64,000 bases of DNA. It comes from Microvelia longipes (Eukaryota > Arthropoda > Insecta > Hemiptera > Veliidae). The stretch lies in contig JACMZG010001913.1 in the NCBI GenBank assembly GCA_018340805.1, positions 18,035,629-18,099,628 on the forward strand. Reading direction: 5' to 3'. The stretch's first letter is position 1. Every line of letters begins with the position of its first letter. This document shows, in pieces, positions 35,004 to 46,003 of this stretch. Below the pieces are notes generated by a model, which did no database searches, was not told the DNA's origin, and saw only the letters and a program-made list of their open reading frames with translations. The translations under genes and the position numbers were made by a program.

Positions 35004-35285
35004 ATTTCAATTGCAATACAATAATTTTTGCGGAAAATAAAATTCTTTTTTTTTCACAATCCCAACAACATAAAATAAAATAAAGCAATCCCACAAGTCG
35101 AAGCTGAAAGTGAGGGAAACTTATAATGCATATTTCAGGAGGTACAATAAAAGAAAAGGAACCCGACAAAAAAATAATAAAATAAAAAAGAAATTAAAAA
35201 ACAAAAGAAAAGAAATTAAAAACATGAAAGAACTATAAAATTACAATAAAAGGCAATCCAATCAAAGTATTTTAACTAAGTAAAA

Positions 35286-35945
35286 AATCGGGTGCGGGGT
35301 ACCTCGGAACTTTTCCTCATTACATCGGATTAGCTACGCTCATCCTCCCTGCTTCGGACTCACTTCGTTTGTCTTAAGAATAAACAAGTAATTAAAATAA
35401 TATGCTACACGTCTTTGGACTCTCTTCCCTTGTCTTTAGATAGTAAATACGTCCGTTTCATTCCCAGCGGTCACCCAAAAAGGCACTAACCAGGCTCGAT
35501 GCTGCTTAACTTTTGTGATCTAACAAAAATCATAGATATACTTATCGTATTCTAAATGAAATTTACTGTACTTATTTAACTCGACAAGGTATACACTTGT
35601 ACTAAATTTCAACTCACTTAGATCATCTTCAGATTATTTACATTTTTTTAAAAAACATTTACAAGTCATTCGATACGAACTGAACTAATGCTGGATTATG
35701 AGATAAAACATGGCACTTATGTTAGCCTTACACATGCCTACATGCTTTCAAATCTCAAACTTCAAAGGTTTAAAATTAATGCTGAGTCATTATTGCGGGT
35801 GAATGACGTCATACAAATTATTTTATGGATAGGACAACAACAGCAGTAGATAGATGTTTGTTATAAGTTTCAACTCTTTAGCATAAATACACTAGGAGCT
35901 ACGAAAATAACAGACAACAACCCGTGTTTATGACATACATACATA
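35286..35945 (-). repeat. Family A copy, best 5S-like block
   Basis: Plus text AAAAAATCGGGTGCGGGGTA to CACTAGGAGCTACGAAAATA; the far end is lost. All landmarks are in canonical order, including the GATGAC...TGACGTCATACAAATTA region. Confidence 0.87.
35464..35520 (-). promoter_or_regulatory. 5S rRNA-like block, highest similarity
   Basis: Minus strand reads GATCACAAAAGTTAAGCAGC, then ATCGAGCCTGGTTAGTGCCT, then GGGTGACCGC. Arthropod 5S rRNA (from memory) has GATCACCGAAGTTAAGCAGC and later GGTCAGTACTTGGATGGGTG then ACCGC, so box A, intermediate element and box C are all present in order. Confidence 0.78.
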
Positions 35946-36544
35946 TTTTGCTTCAAATTCAACAGTTTGATTAAACCGACCACAATATAAAACTTAGAGC
36001 AACACAACACGTACAATTTAAAAGACACTTAGTTTTTACTGTACCTCAAAAAATCAGTCTGTTTATTTAGATTAAAAAACAAACAAAAAACGTTATTGAA
36101 ATAACATTTGCTTAAGATGGAAACTTAAATAATATAAAATTTACAAGAAAAAAATCGTGACGAGTAAAAAAGAAAAATACAACATACTTCAACTCAGAAA
36201 TAAAGAACCACAAAAAACCCATGAATATTCTATAGATTTTTAACAACAAGCATCCGACAGAAAAAAAACTTACTACGTTCGGATCCGGACCATTTCGCAA
36301 TAGAAAACATTCCCTATACAGATATAAAAATAGAAAAAAAGATATTTCTTGACGAAAAACAAACAAGTCTTTTCTTTATCCCAAATCAAACAGGGCCTTG
36401 GAAGGGCCCAACAATGAGACCCTCTCCCAAGATATTCCGTTCGGTCAATATCTTTGAAGTAAGACGAAGGAAAATTCAAAACTGGAACAAAGGTCAATAA
36501 CTTTTTTTACATTTAAAGTAACGATACATTGTACATACATACTC
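35946..36544. other. Non-coding stretch
   Basis: Two overlapping minus-strand frames (36112-36366 and 36273-36497) have no motif. Nothing supported. Confidence 0.4.
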
Positions 36545-36855
36545 TTATACATATGTTAACTAGTTCCTATATATTACTAGTTAATATGTTACTAGTTCCT
36601 ATATATTACTAGTTAATATGTTACTAGTTCCTATATATAACTAGTTCATATTTTACTAGTTCCTATATATTACTAGTTTATATGTTACTAGTTCCTATAT
36701 ATTACTAGCTCCTATATATTACTAGTTCATATGTTACTAGTTTCTATATATTACTAGTTAATATGTTACTAGTTCATACGTTACTCGTTCCTATATAGTA
36801 CTAGTTAATATGTTACTAGTTCATACTTTTAACTAAATTTACTATGTTCATATGT
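36545..36855. repeat. ACTAGT-rich minisatellite
   Basis: Alternating blocks ATATTACTAGTTAATATGTT and ACTAGTTCCTATAT, roughly 38-bp units with shorter variants. It contains more than fifteen ACTAGT (SpeI-type) palindromes. Confidence 0.93.
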
Positions 36856-37339
36856 TACTAGATCCTATAATACACTACACACTTATACACTTAAACGTTG
36901 TATATTGTAAACATGCAATGTGTTCTAAAACGTATCCCCCTTTCATTTTGTAACTGTATGACATAATTTTTGAAACTTTTAGCATCTCCATTATGCATAG
37001 TCAAGTTAATTTTTTACATTAAGCACTAGGCGACCTGCACCTAACTTTAAAATTTAAAAATTAACCCCATAATGTTCTAGCATATTTCTATTCCATGACC
37101 AAAATTACATCTATTTTTCATTTTGCCGTTTGATTTTTTTTTTTACCACTAATAGGTTTGCTACCTTGAAGGGACAAAACTATAAAACAAAGTCAAAAAT
37201 CTTGTTAACTATAAAAGTTATTATGGGTGATTTGAGTCGTTCAAGTTAAATAAATGATAATTTAAACTTGGACAATTTTCTCTATCACTAATAGTTTTTT
37301 ATTGAAAATATGGACATTTTTTCAATTCAAGCGGGGAAA
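36856..37339. other. Non-coding stretch
   Basis: Nothing recognised. Confidence 0.4.
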
Positions 37340-37450
37340 ATTCTGGCACGGAGATACACAAGCCGGGCGAATTTTCTTTGAAATGCGAGCATTCTTGCTT
37401 ATCATTGCAATTCTTGCTTAAGCTTCTGAATATGCTTAATAAAGTGAGCA
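37340..37450 (+). repeat. Family C repeat
   Basis: GGCACGGAGATACACAAGCC, GGGCGAATTTTCTTTGAAAT, GCGAGCATTCTTGCTTATCA. Confidence 0.7.
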
Positions 37451-37739
37451 GTAATGTTGAAAAATTCCATTATTTTTCTGAATTTTCCAAAAAAAGTGCT
37501 TATTTTTATAATTAAAATGCGCTTTTATTAACATTTTCTGATATTTTCCACAAAATAATGAAATTATTATTCATTCAGGCCACTTAAAATTAAAAACTGG
37601 GACTCAAATATGTAAGTTTCAAAAGAAAATAACTAGAGTAGAAAGTGTCAAATATTTAGGTGTTATAAAAGACTAAAGATTAAATTGGAAATATCGACTA
37701 TTTACTAAATAAATTAGTAAAATTTAATGTACTGTCCAC

Positions 37740-37990
37740 CCTGACAGTAGATATGCGTGAATGTCAAAAAAGAGGCTTGCTTTGCTCGGAAAATTGCTTA
37801 AATATAATTTTAGGTCGTTAAAAAGGGCTTGCTTTGCTCACTGGATTGCTATAAATATATGCGTGAATGTCGGGAAAGAGGCTCACAACATTAACTTCCT
37901 TATAAGATACTTTAAAAAGAGCTCGCTTTGCTAGCTCGATAAAACCATATTCAATTAGTTAAAAGGAACTCGCTATGCTAAAGGTCAATA
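37740..37990. repeat. Cluster of GCTTGCTTTGCTC repeats
   Basis: GGCTTGCTTTGCTCGGAAA, GGGCTTGCTTTGCTCACTGG, GAGCTCGCTTTGCTAGCTCG and GGAACTCGCTATGCTAAAGG recur within 250 bp, with a duplicated ATATGCGTGAATGTC. This resembles the GACGAGCGAAGCGAGTC motif of families A and D in inverse. Confidence 0.6.
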
Positions 37991-39484
37991 TAAATTAAAA
38001 ATTATTTCAGCACAATAAATAAAATATCACATAATTTTTGGCAATACGCTAACATTAACAGAAAATCCTCACTCCCATGGTTTGCTGGACACTTATCTTA
38101 GAATTTTGTCAAAGGGTGCTGAAAACTAAACCCGCAGTACATTATTGATAACTGAATTTAGCAGCTTTGTAAACATTTCTGCGGACGCCCATGCTTTGTA
38201 ATCAAATTCAAAATATTAAACTATTACTAACGAATTACATATAATATCGATATGACTAGACGGTAAACTTATTTAACAAAGAGAATACGTATAACTAATT
38301 AAAGTTTAACAAAGATTCAAATGCAAAAAATCGACACAGAAAGAACGTAACTAGTTTAAAAGACATAAGAACTTGCACAGTTCAAAAATAAACAATGTAA
38401 AACCAAAACAATCCTACTTAAAAACTAAACCAGTAACAAGGCTACTTTAAAAATACAACTTAAATTAAAAGATTAACTTACAATAATTATGATATCTGAT
38501 GTAGTCTTAGCAATCCGGGGTAGTTCAATCTACCCCTGATGTGACAAGCACATTTATCTAGAATAAACCAAATGACTACAGAATCTATATGAAGAAACTT
38601 ATGATGGAACTATCTAAAGTGATACTTTCCTTTAGAGATGAACCAATAGGAATTGCTAATGTGTTTTGTGTGTGTGTGTACATAGTACAAACAATTAAAA
38701 CACGGTTTATGTTTTGTTTAAAAAAACAAAGCACTTAAACTACAAATCAAAACTAGTTTAATTCAAATAGACTTGTTTTCTAAAATATAAGCAAAAATGT
38801 GAGTATACAATATGTCTTTAAATTATTACTGAACTGAACTAAACATGGTGGACATTTTAGTTTATATTTTACTAATAATATCACCACCAAGTTAAAATTT
38901 CGAACAAATAAAACAAATTTAACTTTTTAAGACAAATGTTACCTTCAAGCTCTAAATAATAATAAACAAGAATTATAAAATTAATTAATTATTATAAAAT
39001 TAAAATTAATTTTATAAAGTTATTTAAAAAAAAATGCTTTTCCTTGCCTTGCTTTTATATAATTTTTGCAACAATCCTGCCCGGCTATTTGGTATTTTTA
39101 ATCTTCTAAAGTTTTATTAAAACCAGTGCGTAGAAACACACTAAAAGCAACAACAAGAATGCGTCAGCTAAAATCTAATAAGGAATAACAAATTAAGCAA
39201 ACTTTAACACACCATGATGGTTTTAAAACTTCGCTACCAACATTTTAAGTTTCGTAAAAATGTCGATATTAATTACAATAATATTACGTATAAATTACAT
39301 TAATTGATACGGTAATTACAAATAATAGAGATAAAACGGTAATTACAAAACATTAACTTACGATTTAAAGATGACGGTAAGAAAAGAGTAGAAGATAAAT
39401 GGAAATTAACCAGATAAGTAAAGGGCTACGTCCACACTAAGGCGCATCGAGGCTGACGTGTTTAAACATGAACTGAGTGGGGAC
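37991..39484. other. Long stretch without recognised features
   Basis: AT-rich with stops in all frames. A (GT)6 run lies near 38667. Confidence 0.4.
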
Positions 39485-39643
39485 ACTCCATCCTTGGATT
39501 CTAGGTTAATTAATGAAGACTTCAGTCCTATAGAATTTTTATTTAAAAAAACATTAAAATTCTATAGGACTGAAGTCTTCATTAATTAACCTAGAATTTA
39601 ATTCTTAACAGTCCAATAACTATTTTGTTAACTCCATCCTTGG
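39485..39643. mobile_element. Small foldback insertion with 13-bp direct repeats
   Basis: The direct repeat ACTCCATCCTTGG at 39485-39497 abuts a perfect 42-bp inverted repeat (arms 39498-39539 and 39556-39597, 16-bp centre). After the right arm come 33 unmatched bp, then the second ACTCCATCCTTGG at 39631-39643. The layout matches the PLE foldbacks at 18.1 and 58.4 kb, but no ribozyme or coding sequence is present. Confidence 0.75.
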
Positions 39644-39673
39644 GTTCCTTTTGCTACTCAAAATATGGTACTA

Positions 39674-39712
39674 TCGATTCTTATCTCGATAAGAATCGAT
39701 AGTTACAAAATT
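39674..39712. repeat. Perfect palindrome
   Basis: TATCGATTCTTAT and ATAAGAATCGATA around CTCG. Confidence 0.85.
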
Positions 39713-39869
39713 CTAAGAAAAGCTCTTTAGAATAGTTTTTAGAACTTATCATATTAGTAATATTAGATTTATTATGATTTATATTATTATTAGGCATTTG
39801 ATATTTAAGTAAATTTTGCAATTTGCGTATTTATATTGAACAACGACAATAAACAAGTTTTTAATTAAT

Positions 39870-40545
39870 GCGGATAATACTTTTTATTTTACCTAATTTC
39901 TACCGTAGTTATATAGGAAAAGTATTGTTTGCAAAGAAAAATCCAAAACCTGGATCTCACCGGAAATATCCGTTTCAGGCGTTTTTAAAACCTCCTGAGT
40001 GCTTTTTACCAAGTTGTCTGTCTGTTATCATCGTGGCTCCCAGTGTATTTATGCTAGAAAGTTAAAACTTTGTACAAAAATCAGTCTACCGCTGTAGTTG
40101 GGCTATGCGGATGATATTTTTATAATGACGTCAATAACCCACAATAATGACTCTGCAAAAATCTCGAAAAATCATAAAACGCGGAACAATGATGCGATTA
40201 GATTGAGATTTAGCTCGCATGTAGCTATGAATAAGACTAACATATGTGCCAAGTTTGATCTCATTATCAGCATTAGTTTAATGCTGACACAATTTTTATT
40301 AAATGACTTGTGTACATTTTCTTTAAATTGTTAAAAATCGAAAAATCCATCCATTGAGTTAAAATTTGGTACAAATATACAACTTTACGTAAAAAAGAAG
40401 TACACTATGTTTCGTTTCTATACAAGTATATCCATGATTTTTGTTGGATAATAAAAGTTAAGCAGCATTGAGCGTGCCCAGTGTGCGTGTCCGAGGACAT
40501 GCTGCAGTACGAAATTGGCGAGGATGAGCGTAGCATATCGGATGC
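39870..40545 (+). repeat. Family A copy, 5' end to shortened 3' end
   Basis: Starts near TTTTATTTTACCTAATTTCT and continues through GTATATTGT-like, CCTCCTGAGTGCTTTTTACC, ATCATCGTGGCTCCCAGTGT, AATGACGTCAATAACCCACA and GATTGAGATTTAGCTCGCAT. The 5S-like box A (AAAAGTTAAGCAGCATTGAG) lies at about 40454-40473. The end GAGGATGAGCGTAGCATATC runs into the next, inverted copy. Confidence 0.85.
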
Positions 40546-40548
40546 TGA

Positions 40549-41155
40549 AAAATCGGGTACGGGGTACCTCGGAACTTTTCCTCATCACAATGGATTCGCT
40601 ACGCACATCCTCCCAGCTTCGAACTCGCTTCGCTCGTTCTCAGCATATACAGTTCGCCAAATTTATACTGCAATATGTGTTTGGACTCGTTTCGCCCGTC
40701 TTTAGATAGAAAATGCATCCGTATCATTCACAGCGGTCACCCATACAGCACTGACCACGCTCAATGCTCCTTAATTTTTATGATCCAACAAAAATCATGG
40801 ATACACTTGTCGTATTGAAGCAAAACGTAGTGTACTAATTAGTGTACTTATTTATTAGGTAAATAAGTACACTTGTATCAAATTTCAACTCAATTGGACC
40901 CAATTTCCAATTTTTTTAAAAAACGTACACAAGTCATTTAATAAAAATTGAACTAACGCTGATATAATGAGATGAAATTTTTATGATCCAACAAAAATCA
41001 TGGATATACTTGTCGTATTGAAACGAAACTTATTATACTTATATATTAGGTAATGTAAACTTATACCAAAGTTCTACTCAATCGGACCATTTCCCAATTT
41101 TGTACCATTTTTAAAAAAACTTACACAAGTCATTAAATAAAAATTGAACTAATCA
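40549..41155 (-). repeat. Family A copy joined tail to tail, with internal duplication
   Basis: Plus text AAAAATCGGGTACGGGGTAC, both GGACTCG...CGCTCGT repeats and the 5S-like block at 40730-40784. The following segment (TTTATGATCCAACAAAAATC at 40778) is duplicated in tandem at about 40980. Confidence 0.85.
40730..40784 (-). promoter_or_regulatory. 5S rRNA-like block
   Basis: Minus strand: GGATCATAAAAATTAAGGAG, GCGTGGTCAGTGCTG, TATGGGTGACCGC. Downstream, the minus-strand unit ends CCCGTACCCGATTTTT. Confidence 0.65.
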
Positions 41156-41156
41156 T

Positions 41157-41350
41157 TCTAAGCGGTCACCATAGCGGAACCACTTTAGGCGGTAGAAATA
41201 ACCGTTCTGCCCAAAGTGTAACATAAAGTTGTTGATAATTTCTTTGAAAAATAATCTTAAATAAAATGAGAGCGTATTCTGGGATGCGAAGCCGTGGTGT
41301 CAAATGTTCGTATAAAGACTAACGCTGTAACTCCCTCGACCACGAAGGCG
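41157..41350 (-). mobile_element. tRNA-derived SINE (family B)
   Basis: Minus strand: head CTTCGTGGTCGAGGGAGTTA resembles a tRNA 5' half with box A. GGCTTCGCATCCC is in the box B position. The body ends with CCGCCTAAAGTGGTTCCGC. Confidence 0.65.
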
Positions 41351-41519
41351 TTACTATCGATACATTTATAAATTGTGCTGATAACTTGTAAATAACTTGC
41401 TACTGTAAGGAATAAAGAGTAGTCGTGAATATAAAAGTCAGTGTCTGATCATTACAAAATACTTTTACTTAAGACTTGAGTTGTAAATCAGGTTTTCATA
41501 AGTAGCGACCTGTCCCCGT

Positions 41520-41610
41520 AAACTAGTTTTACGTCCCAAGGGACGTAAAACACATATTTACGTCCCTATAGAGACGTAAAATACATATTTACGTCCATAA
41601 GAACGTAATA
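41520..41610. repeat. Palindromic ACGTCC/GGACGT tandem
   Basis: Three units of about 36 bp, TTTACGTCCC...GGGACGTAAAA with ACATA spacers. Each unit is itself a palindrome. Confidence 0.8.
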
Positions 41611-42009
41611 ATTCTAACACCAATTTAAATCTCCCTTATCTAAAATTATACACAGAGTATTGCCTGTATAGAACGTCAGCAACCCTTCTTGCCAATGCAG
41701 GTGCATCTATGAAAACTTTAAAAAGGCATGGCAATCAAGTGCTGTGGCTATATAGGCTATCTATACCGAATAAAATGAGAGTCACAGAACAAATTATAAA
41801 TAATGTAAGGAATGAAAAAGTGAATGTGTACAAAAAAATGAAAACCCAACTACAATTGTTATTAACAACCCTTCAAATTGTAACATCTCATTCCCATAAT
41901 CATCAACAAATTTTATAAATTAATAAGAATAAGAAATATATTTCACTTATTATCTAAGTCGTATAAAAATTTAATACATGGCAGGGATGAAACAATTTCA
42001 GCTCTCGTA
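41611..42009. other. Non-coding stretch
   Basis: A 69-codon frame (41709-41918) has no motif. Confidence 0.4.
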
Positions 42010-42150
42010 TTGTCTTCCTCGGCTAGGCCTCGGGAGTCAATTTTAGTTATCTCCCTCGACAAAGCCTCGGGAGTTTACTTTACCTCCCTCAGGCTTACGG
42101 CCTTGGGTGATAGAGATGTTTTCACCTGCGGCTTCGCCTTATGTAAAATC
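42010..42150. repeat. Family F repeat
   Basis: CCTCGGCTAGGCCTCGGGAG, TCCCTCGACAAAGCCTCGGG and CTCCCTCAGGCTTACGGCCT are three spaced copies of a CCTCGG..GGCCTCGGGAGT unit. Confidence 0.6.
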
Positions 42151-42617
42151 TTGGATTTGAGCTGTAAAACTTTCTTCTCCCCCTTGCCGTGTAAATAATA
42201 ATTCCTACCCGAATTAAAAATAAGAAAACACCGGTATTAAAGCAATTTTCCTATAAGTAATTCATAAATAAAACCTCCGAGGTACTTTAAACCCGATTTT
42301 CAGCATTTTTACTCAAAGCTTCACTTTATTTTCTGTATATTTGTTTTTATTTTACGATGATCTCTAACGGCCGAAAAAAGGGACAAAAAAAGACTAAAGC
42401 TGATTAATTTGGTCCTAAGCCGCTTAAAACCCCCTGGTGCTCTGATAATAAATTGAAATATAAAACTTAATGCCTGGTCCTTTATTTTCTCGCCACCTAC
42501 AGCTCATTTTTCCCTAATTTCCCCTCTGTTTTTTTATATAAAGTTTTTATTGCTATTCAAATTTTTTATGTTAATTTTCACTCTCACAAACTATGGTAGA
42601 GAAAATATGTATTTTTA
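42151..42617. other. Non-coding stretch
   Basis: Nothing recognised. Confidence 0.4.
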
Positions 42618-42845
42618 CTTTTTCTAATTTATATCTTAAGTATATAGAAATAGTATTGTGTTTGCGCTCAAAATCTAAAACCTAGGTTCACCTGAATTTT
42701 CTGTTCCTGGTGTTTTAATGCCTCCTGAGTTTGTGAGAGAGTATAAGTGTATGTATCTGTGTGTACGATTGTCAGTTATTGTCGTAGCTCCTAGTGTTTT
42801 TATGCTAGAGAGTTGAAACTTAGAACAAAAAATATCATTTAGGTT
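42618..42845 (+). repeat. Family A 5'-end fragment
   Basis: TTTTACTTTTTCTAATTTAT, AAGTATATAGAAATAGTATT, TGTTTTAATGCCTCCTGAGT, TTGTCGTAGCTCCTAGTGTT, GCTAGAGAGTTGAAACTTAG. Confidence 0.8.
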
Positions 42846-42854
42846 TATTAGTGC

Positions 42855-43190
42855 TGTACAGAATAGTTATTTATGCCATAAGGCTGAGAAGTGTGTCTTT
42901 ATGTCACGGCAATTAGATTTACCGACGAGCGAAGCGAGTCGGGAAAAATTACCAAGACATAAAGACATTCTCAGCCGGATGGCATACACTATTTTTTTTT
43001 TGAGGTAGCACTCATTAAATAAACTGCGCTATATACTTAATTGAAAAAAAACGTCCAATTAACTTCATATTATCGTCGTCATTGAATTCATCCATAGCTT
43101 CACACTTTTACTCAAAAATGTAAAAGCTTTACAAATAAACACACAAAAATTGTCAATTAGAACAACTTTTAAAAACGAAAAAAAAATTAT
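42855..43190. mobile_element. Composite MITE, family D, second copy
   Basis: Near-identical to 16087-16437, including the foldback/TIR junction (GGCATACACTATTTTTTTTT, then GAGGTAGCACTCATTAAATA). It keeps 20 bp (TCACGGCAATTAGATTTACC) that the first copy lacks and loses the far TIR. Confidence 0.8.
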
Positions 43191-43195
43191 TATTT

Positions 43196-43262
43196 TTATC
43201 AACTAAACCTTAAAGTTTAGCTTAAAGTTTAGTTTGGCAAACTAAACTTTAGTTTAAGTTTG
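43196..43262. repeat. TTTAGTTT palindrome cluster
   Basis: AAAGTTTAGTTTG and CAAACTAAACTTT pair perfectly with a 1-nt centre; flanking repeats of the same words extend the structure. Confidence 0.8.
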
Positions 43263-43331
43263 CCAAAGAAATTTTGAAATTTTTCAAAGTTTGGCACATA
43301 TGTTGCCATGTATAGAACCAAATGTGCCAAG

Positions 43332-43509
43332 TTATTTATTCTGTAAGTACCTTATTTATTTATTTATTTTAGCCTCTTATAATTATTTTAATTGTGATAT
43401 TATATACAAGTCGAATTAATACTTTCATTTGTATTTTAGGTTTGTAGACATAAAATAATTATAAGAGGCTAAAATAAATAAATAAATAAGGTACTTACAG
43501 AATAAATAA
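43332..43509. repeat. Perfect 59-bp inverted repeat with 60-bp centre
   Basis: Left arm 43332-43390 and right arm 43451-43509 are exact complements (TTATTTATTCTGTAAGTACC at the tip). No direct repeat flanks were found, so it is either a MITE or a local inversion-duplication. Confidence 0.88.
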
Positions 43510-45504
43510 TTTAAAATAACGTTAGGATAATCTAACTTAGTCTAAAAATCCTACTTCTACACATAAATCTCAAACCTAAAAAGAAATAAAAATTCTCAGT
43601 GAATCTAAATTATACCCAATCTCAGAATCTCAGTATGACAATTTACAAATAAAATGAAATTTAACTTATTGTAATGGTAATAATCCCAGTGCATAATAAA
43701 TAATAAAAGAATATAGTACAAAATTAATTTCCAACCGGATCAATTAAAACAACTAATAAAAACCATAAGACAAGCAAGCTACTACTTGGAAAGCAAAACC
43801 TTACTTAAAACTAATTATAACCTGGTAGAGTATACATTATGTTAATAATTAATACCTAGGTGTGAAACTGGATCAAATGAAGGGGCAAACATTTTTTACA
43901 TCATGCTAAAACGTTAATACATATAAGTAATGCGGGTTTTAGTATCTTAACTATGATAGGGCGTAGACATTTTTAAACTTTAAGTTAACAGAAAACATAG
44001 TAACAATAAATATTTTCAAGACTAAATAGTTGAAAGTGTATTTAAATAAATTAAAAATGATATACAATGGTGACGAATACTAATAATATTATTATACATA
44101 TGTATCTGCCTTATGGTTTTGAGAGCAGGAAGTCTGCAGTAGGGCACGTGTTGTTTCTAGTTAAAACTTATAGTAAAGTGACGGATCTTTTGTAGAGTAG
44201 ACTCAAAATGCTTGCACTAAGATTCATAAGGTAGAGCACTATCTTTTATCTAAAGCAGTTAGCAAAAATGGCCCAACAATGTGACTTACTTGCTAGGTGA
44301 TCTATCACCTCTCCCTCATTACACTATCACTAAGATCTTATATTATGATAATTATGCTTTAAAATGAAAACTTAGGGTTGAGGGATGAATCCCTAAAAAA
44401 AGTAATCTTCCAGAGGTGACCGGTTCCAGAGGTGATTATTCAGTTGCCTTTATGGAAATAAAAAGTTATCTCCTAAACGAGGCCTCGAGTTATTGAATAC
44501 ATAGAGACTTTTTATTAATTCATTAAATAATTCCGTTTCAAAGACGGAAATGAATTCCTTTTACTTTACTAAGTACCCTGAATTATTTTTGCTTTTTTTT
44601 AATGGTTTGATTATAGAATAGGAATATTTTTGAGGTTCGTTTTACGTAGCTAATCTTGAGACTAAAACTGCTGAAGGTTCAACAGAGAATCTAAAGGTAA
44701 GTCAAAAACAATTTTGTCTTGTACTGAAATTTATTGAGTTATATGATAGATGACTTAAAATGAAACAGTTAGATAGTCAATCTAAAGCTGGTTTACTGAC
44801 TCGCTTCGCACGTCAGTAAATATAGTCACTTCGGAAAAAAGATCACTTTCACAGCCTAGTAGAATAATATGCTATTCCTTAGAGACTCAGAGAGCAGTTA
44901 ACTCAATGATTTGATCAGGACAAGTTCTCCGCAGTAGTTTTCAATTATTTCTAATACGAAGACCGAACAAAAAAATCTACAATCTAATTTTATGAATCAA
45001 AAATTAAGACAATAAACACCATTTTTTCGCAGTTTCAAATTCAATAAAATGTAAATAAAATTTAGTGTCCTTAGTCTCAATAAATATTAATTTAAAACTG
45101 GCCTAAATAAATTTTAATTAGTCATCTAATCAATAATTCAACTTCTCCTAATAAAGCTAGAAGATAGAAAACCAATCAAAGAAGGTTGGCTATTTGTTTG
45201 AATAATAAAAAGCCCGTTGAAGATTGAGAGGAATAAATTTATCATTAATTGCCCCGTTTTGGTCCAATGTTATTTTATGAACTGATTTTTTTTTTTTGGT
45301 AATTGATTTGGCATGTACTATTGTTTATTTAACAAGGTTTTCCAACAAAAAAAATTAAAGGACGCAAAAATTACTTTAAAAGCTTTAACTTTTTAATGGA
45401 ATTATTATTGCAAAAATGGTAACAAAGCTTCTAATCTATTTTAAATTAAAATAGAAGCATCTGTTAAAATGGTCTACGGTTCCCAATTTAGTGCACTAAC
45501 TTCT
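43510..45504. other. Long stretch without recognised features
   Basis: AT-rich. TTTACTGACTCGCTTCGCAC with GTCAGTAAA (44793-44819) forms a GC-topped hairpin. No gene. Confidence 0.4.
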
Positions 45505-45700
45505 TTTTACATTTCCTCAATTATAGCGTTGGTATGTAGGAAAAATAATATTTTTGCACTAAAAAATAGCACGCATGTAGTCATATATAAAACTAAAAAA
45601 ATGTTCCTACTTTCATCTCATTAGTTAGATGCTCATTTCATCACCATTAGTTCGATTTCTGTTTATATCAAAATTAATGTTGTAAATATATAAGCAAGAA
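45505..45700 (+). repeat. Family A fragment, diverged
   Basis: ACATTTCCTCAATTATAGCG, then GGTATGTAGGAAAAATAATA, a deletion, then AGCACGCATGTAGTCATATA and a CATCTCATT...CACCATTAGTTCG part. Confidence 0.6.
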
Positions 45701-46003
45701 GTTTTGGGATTGTTTCATGCAAAAAAACTATCTATCAATCAATAAATGAGACAAATCGGGAAAAAATGTAATTTCTCATGAACAAATTATTTTATGGCTT
45801 AAAATTAGCTTTCAAAATATGTTTAATACTTTATTATAGAGTCTTTAAGGCTTTATACTTATAATTTAGGCTTTATAATCTTATAAATAATTTCCTATAA
45901 GATTAATAAGAATAAAAAAGAATAATTTAGGCCGATTGAATATTATTGACATCCCATGGAATGTCGAATGTCGCACGTATTGTTTTTTTGTGTCAACGAA
46001 GGG

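Noticed and set aside
35464..35520. A genuine 5S rRNA gene
   Set aside because: Only the internal promoter half matches; the 5' and 3' stems of 5S rRNA are absent and the block is embedded in a dispersed repeat.
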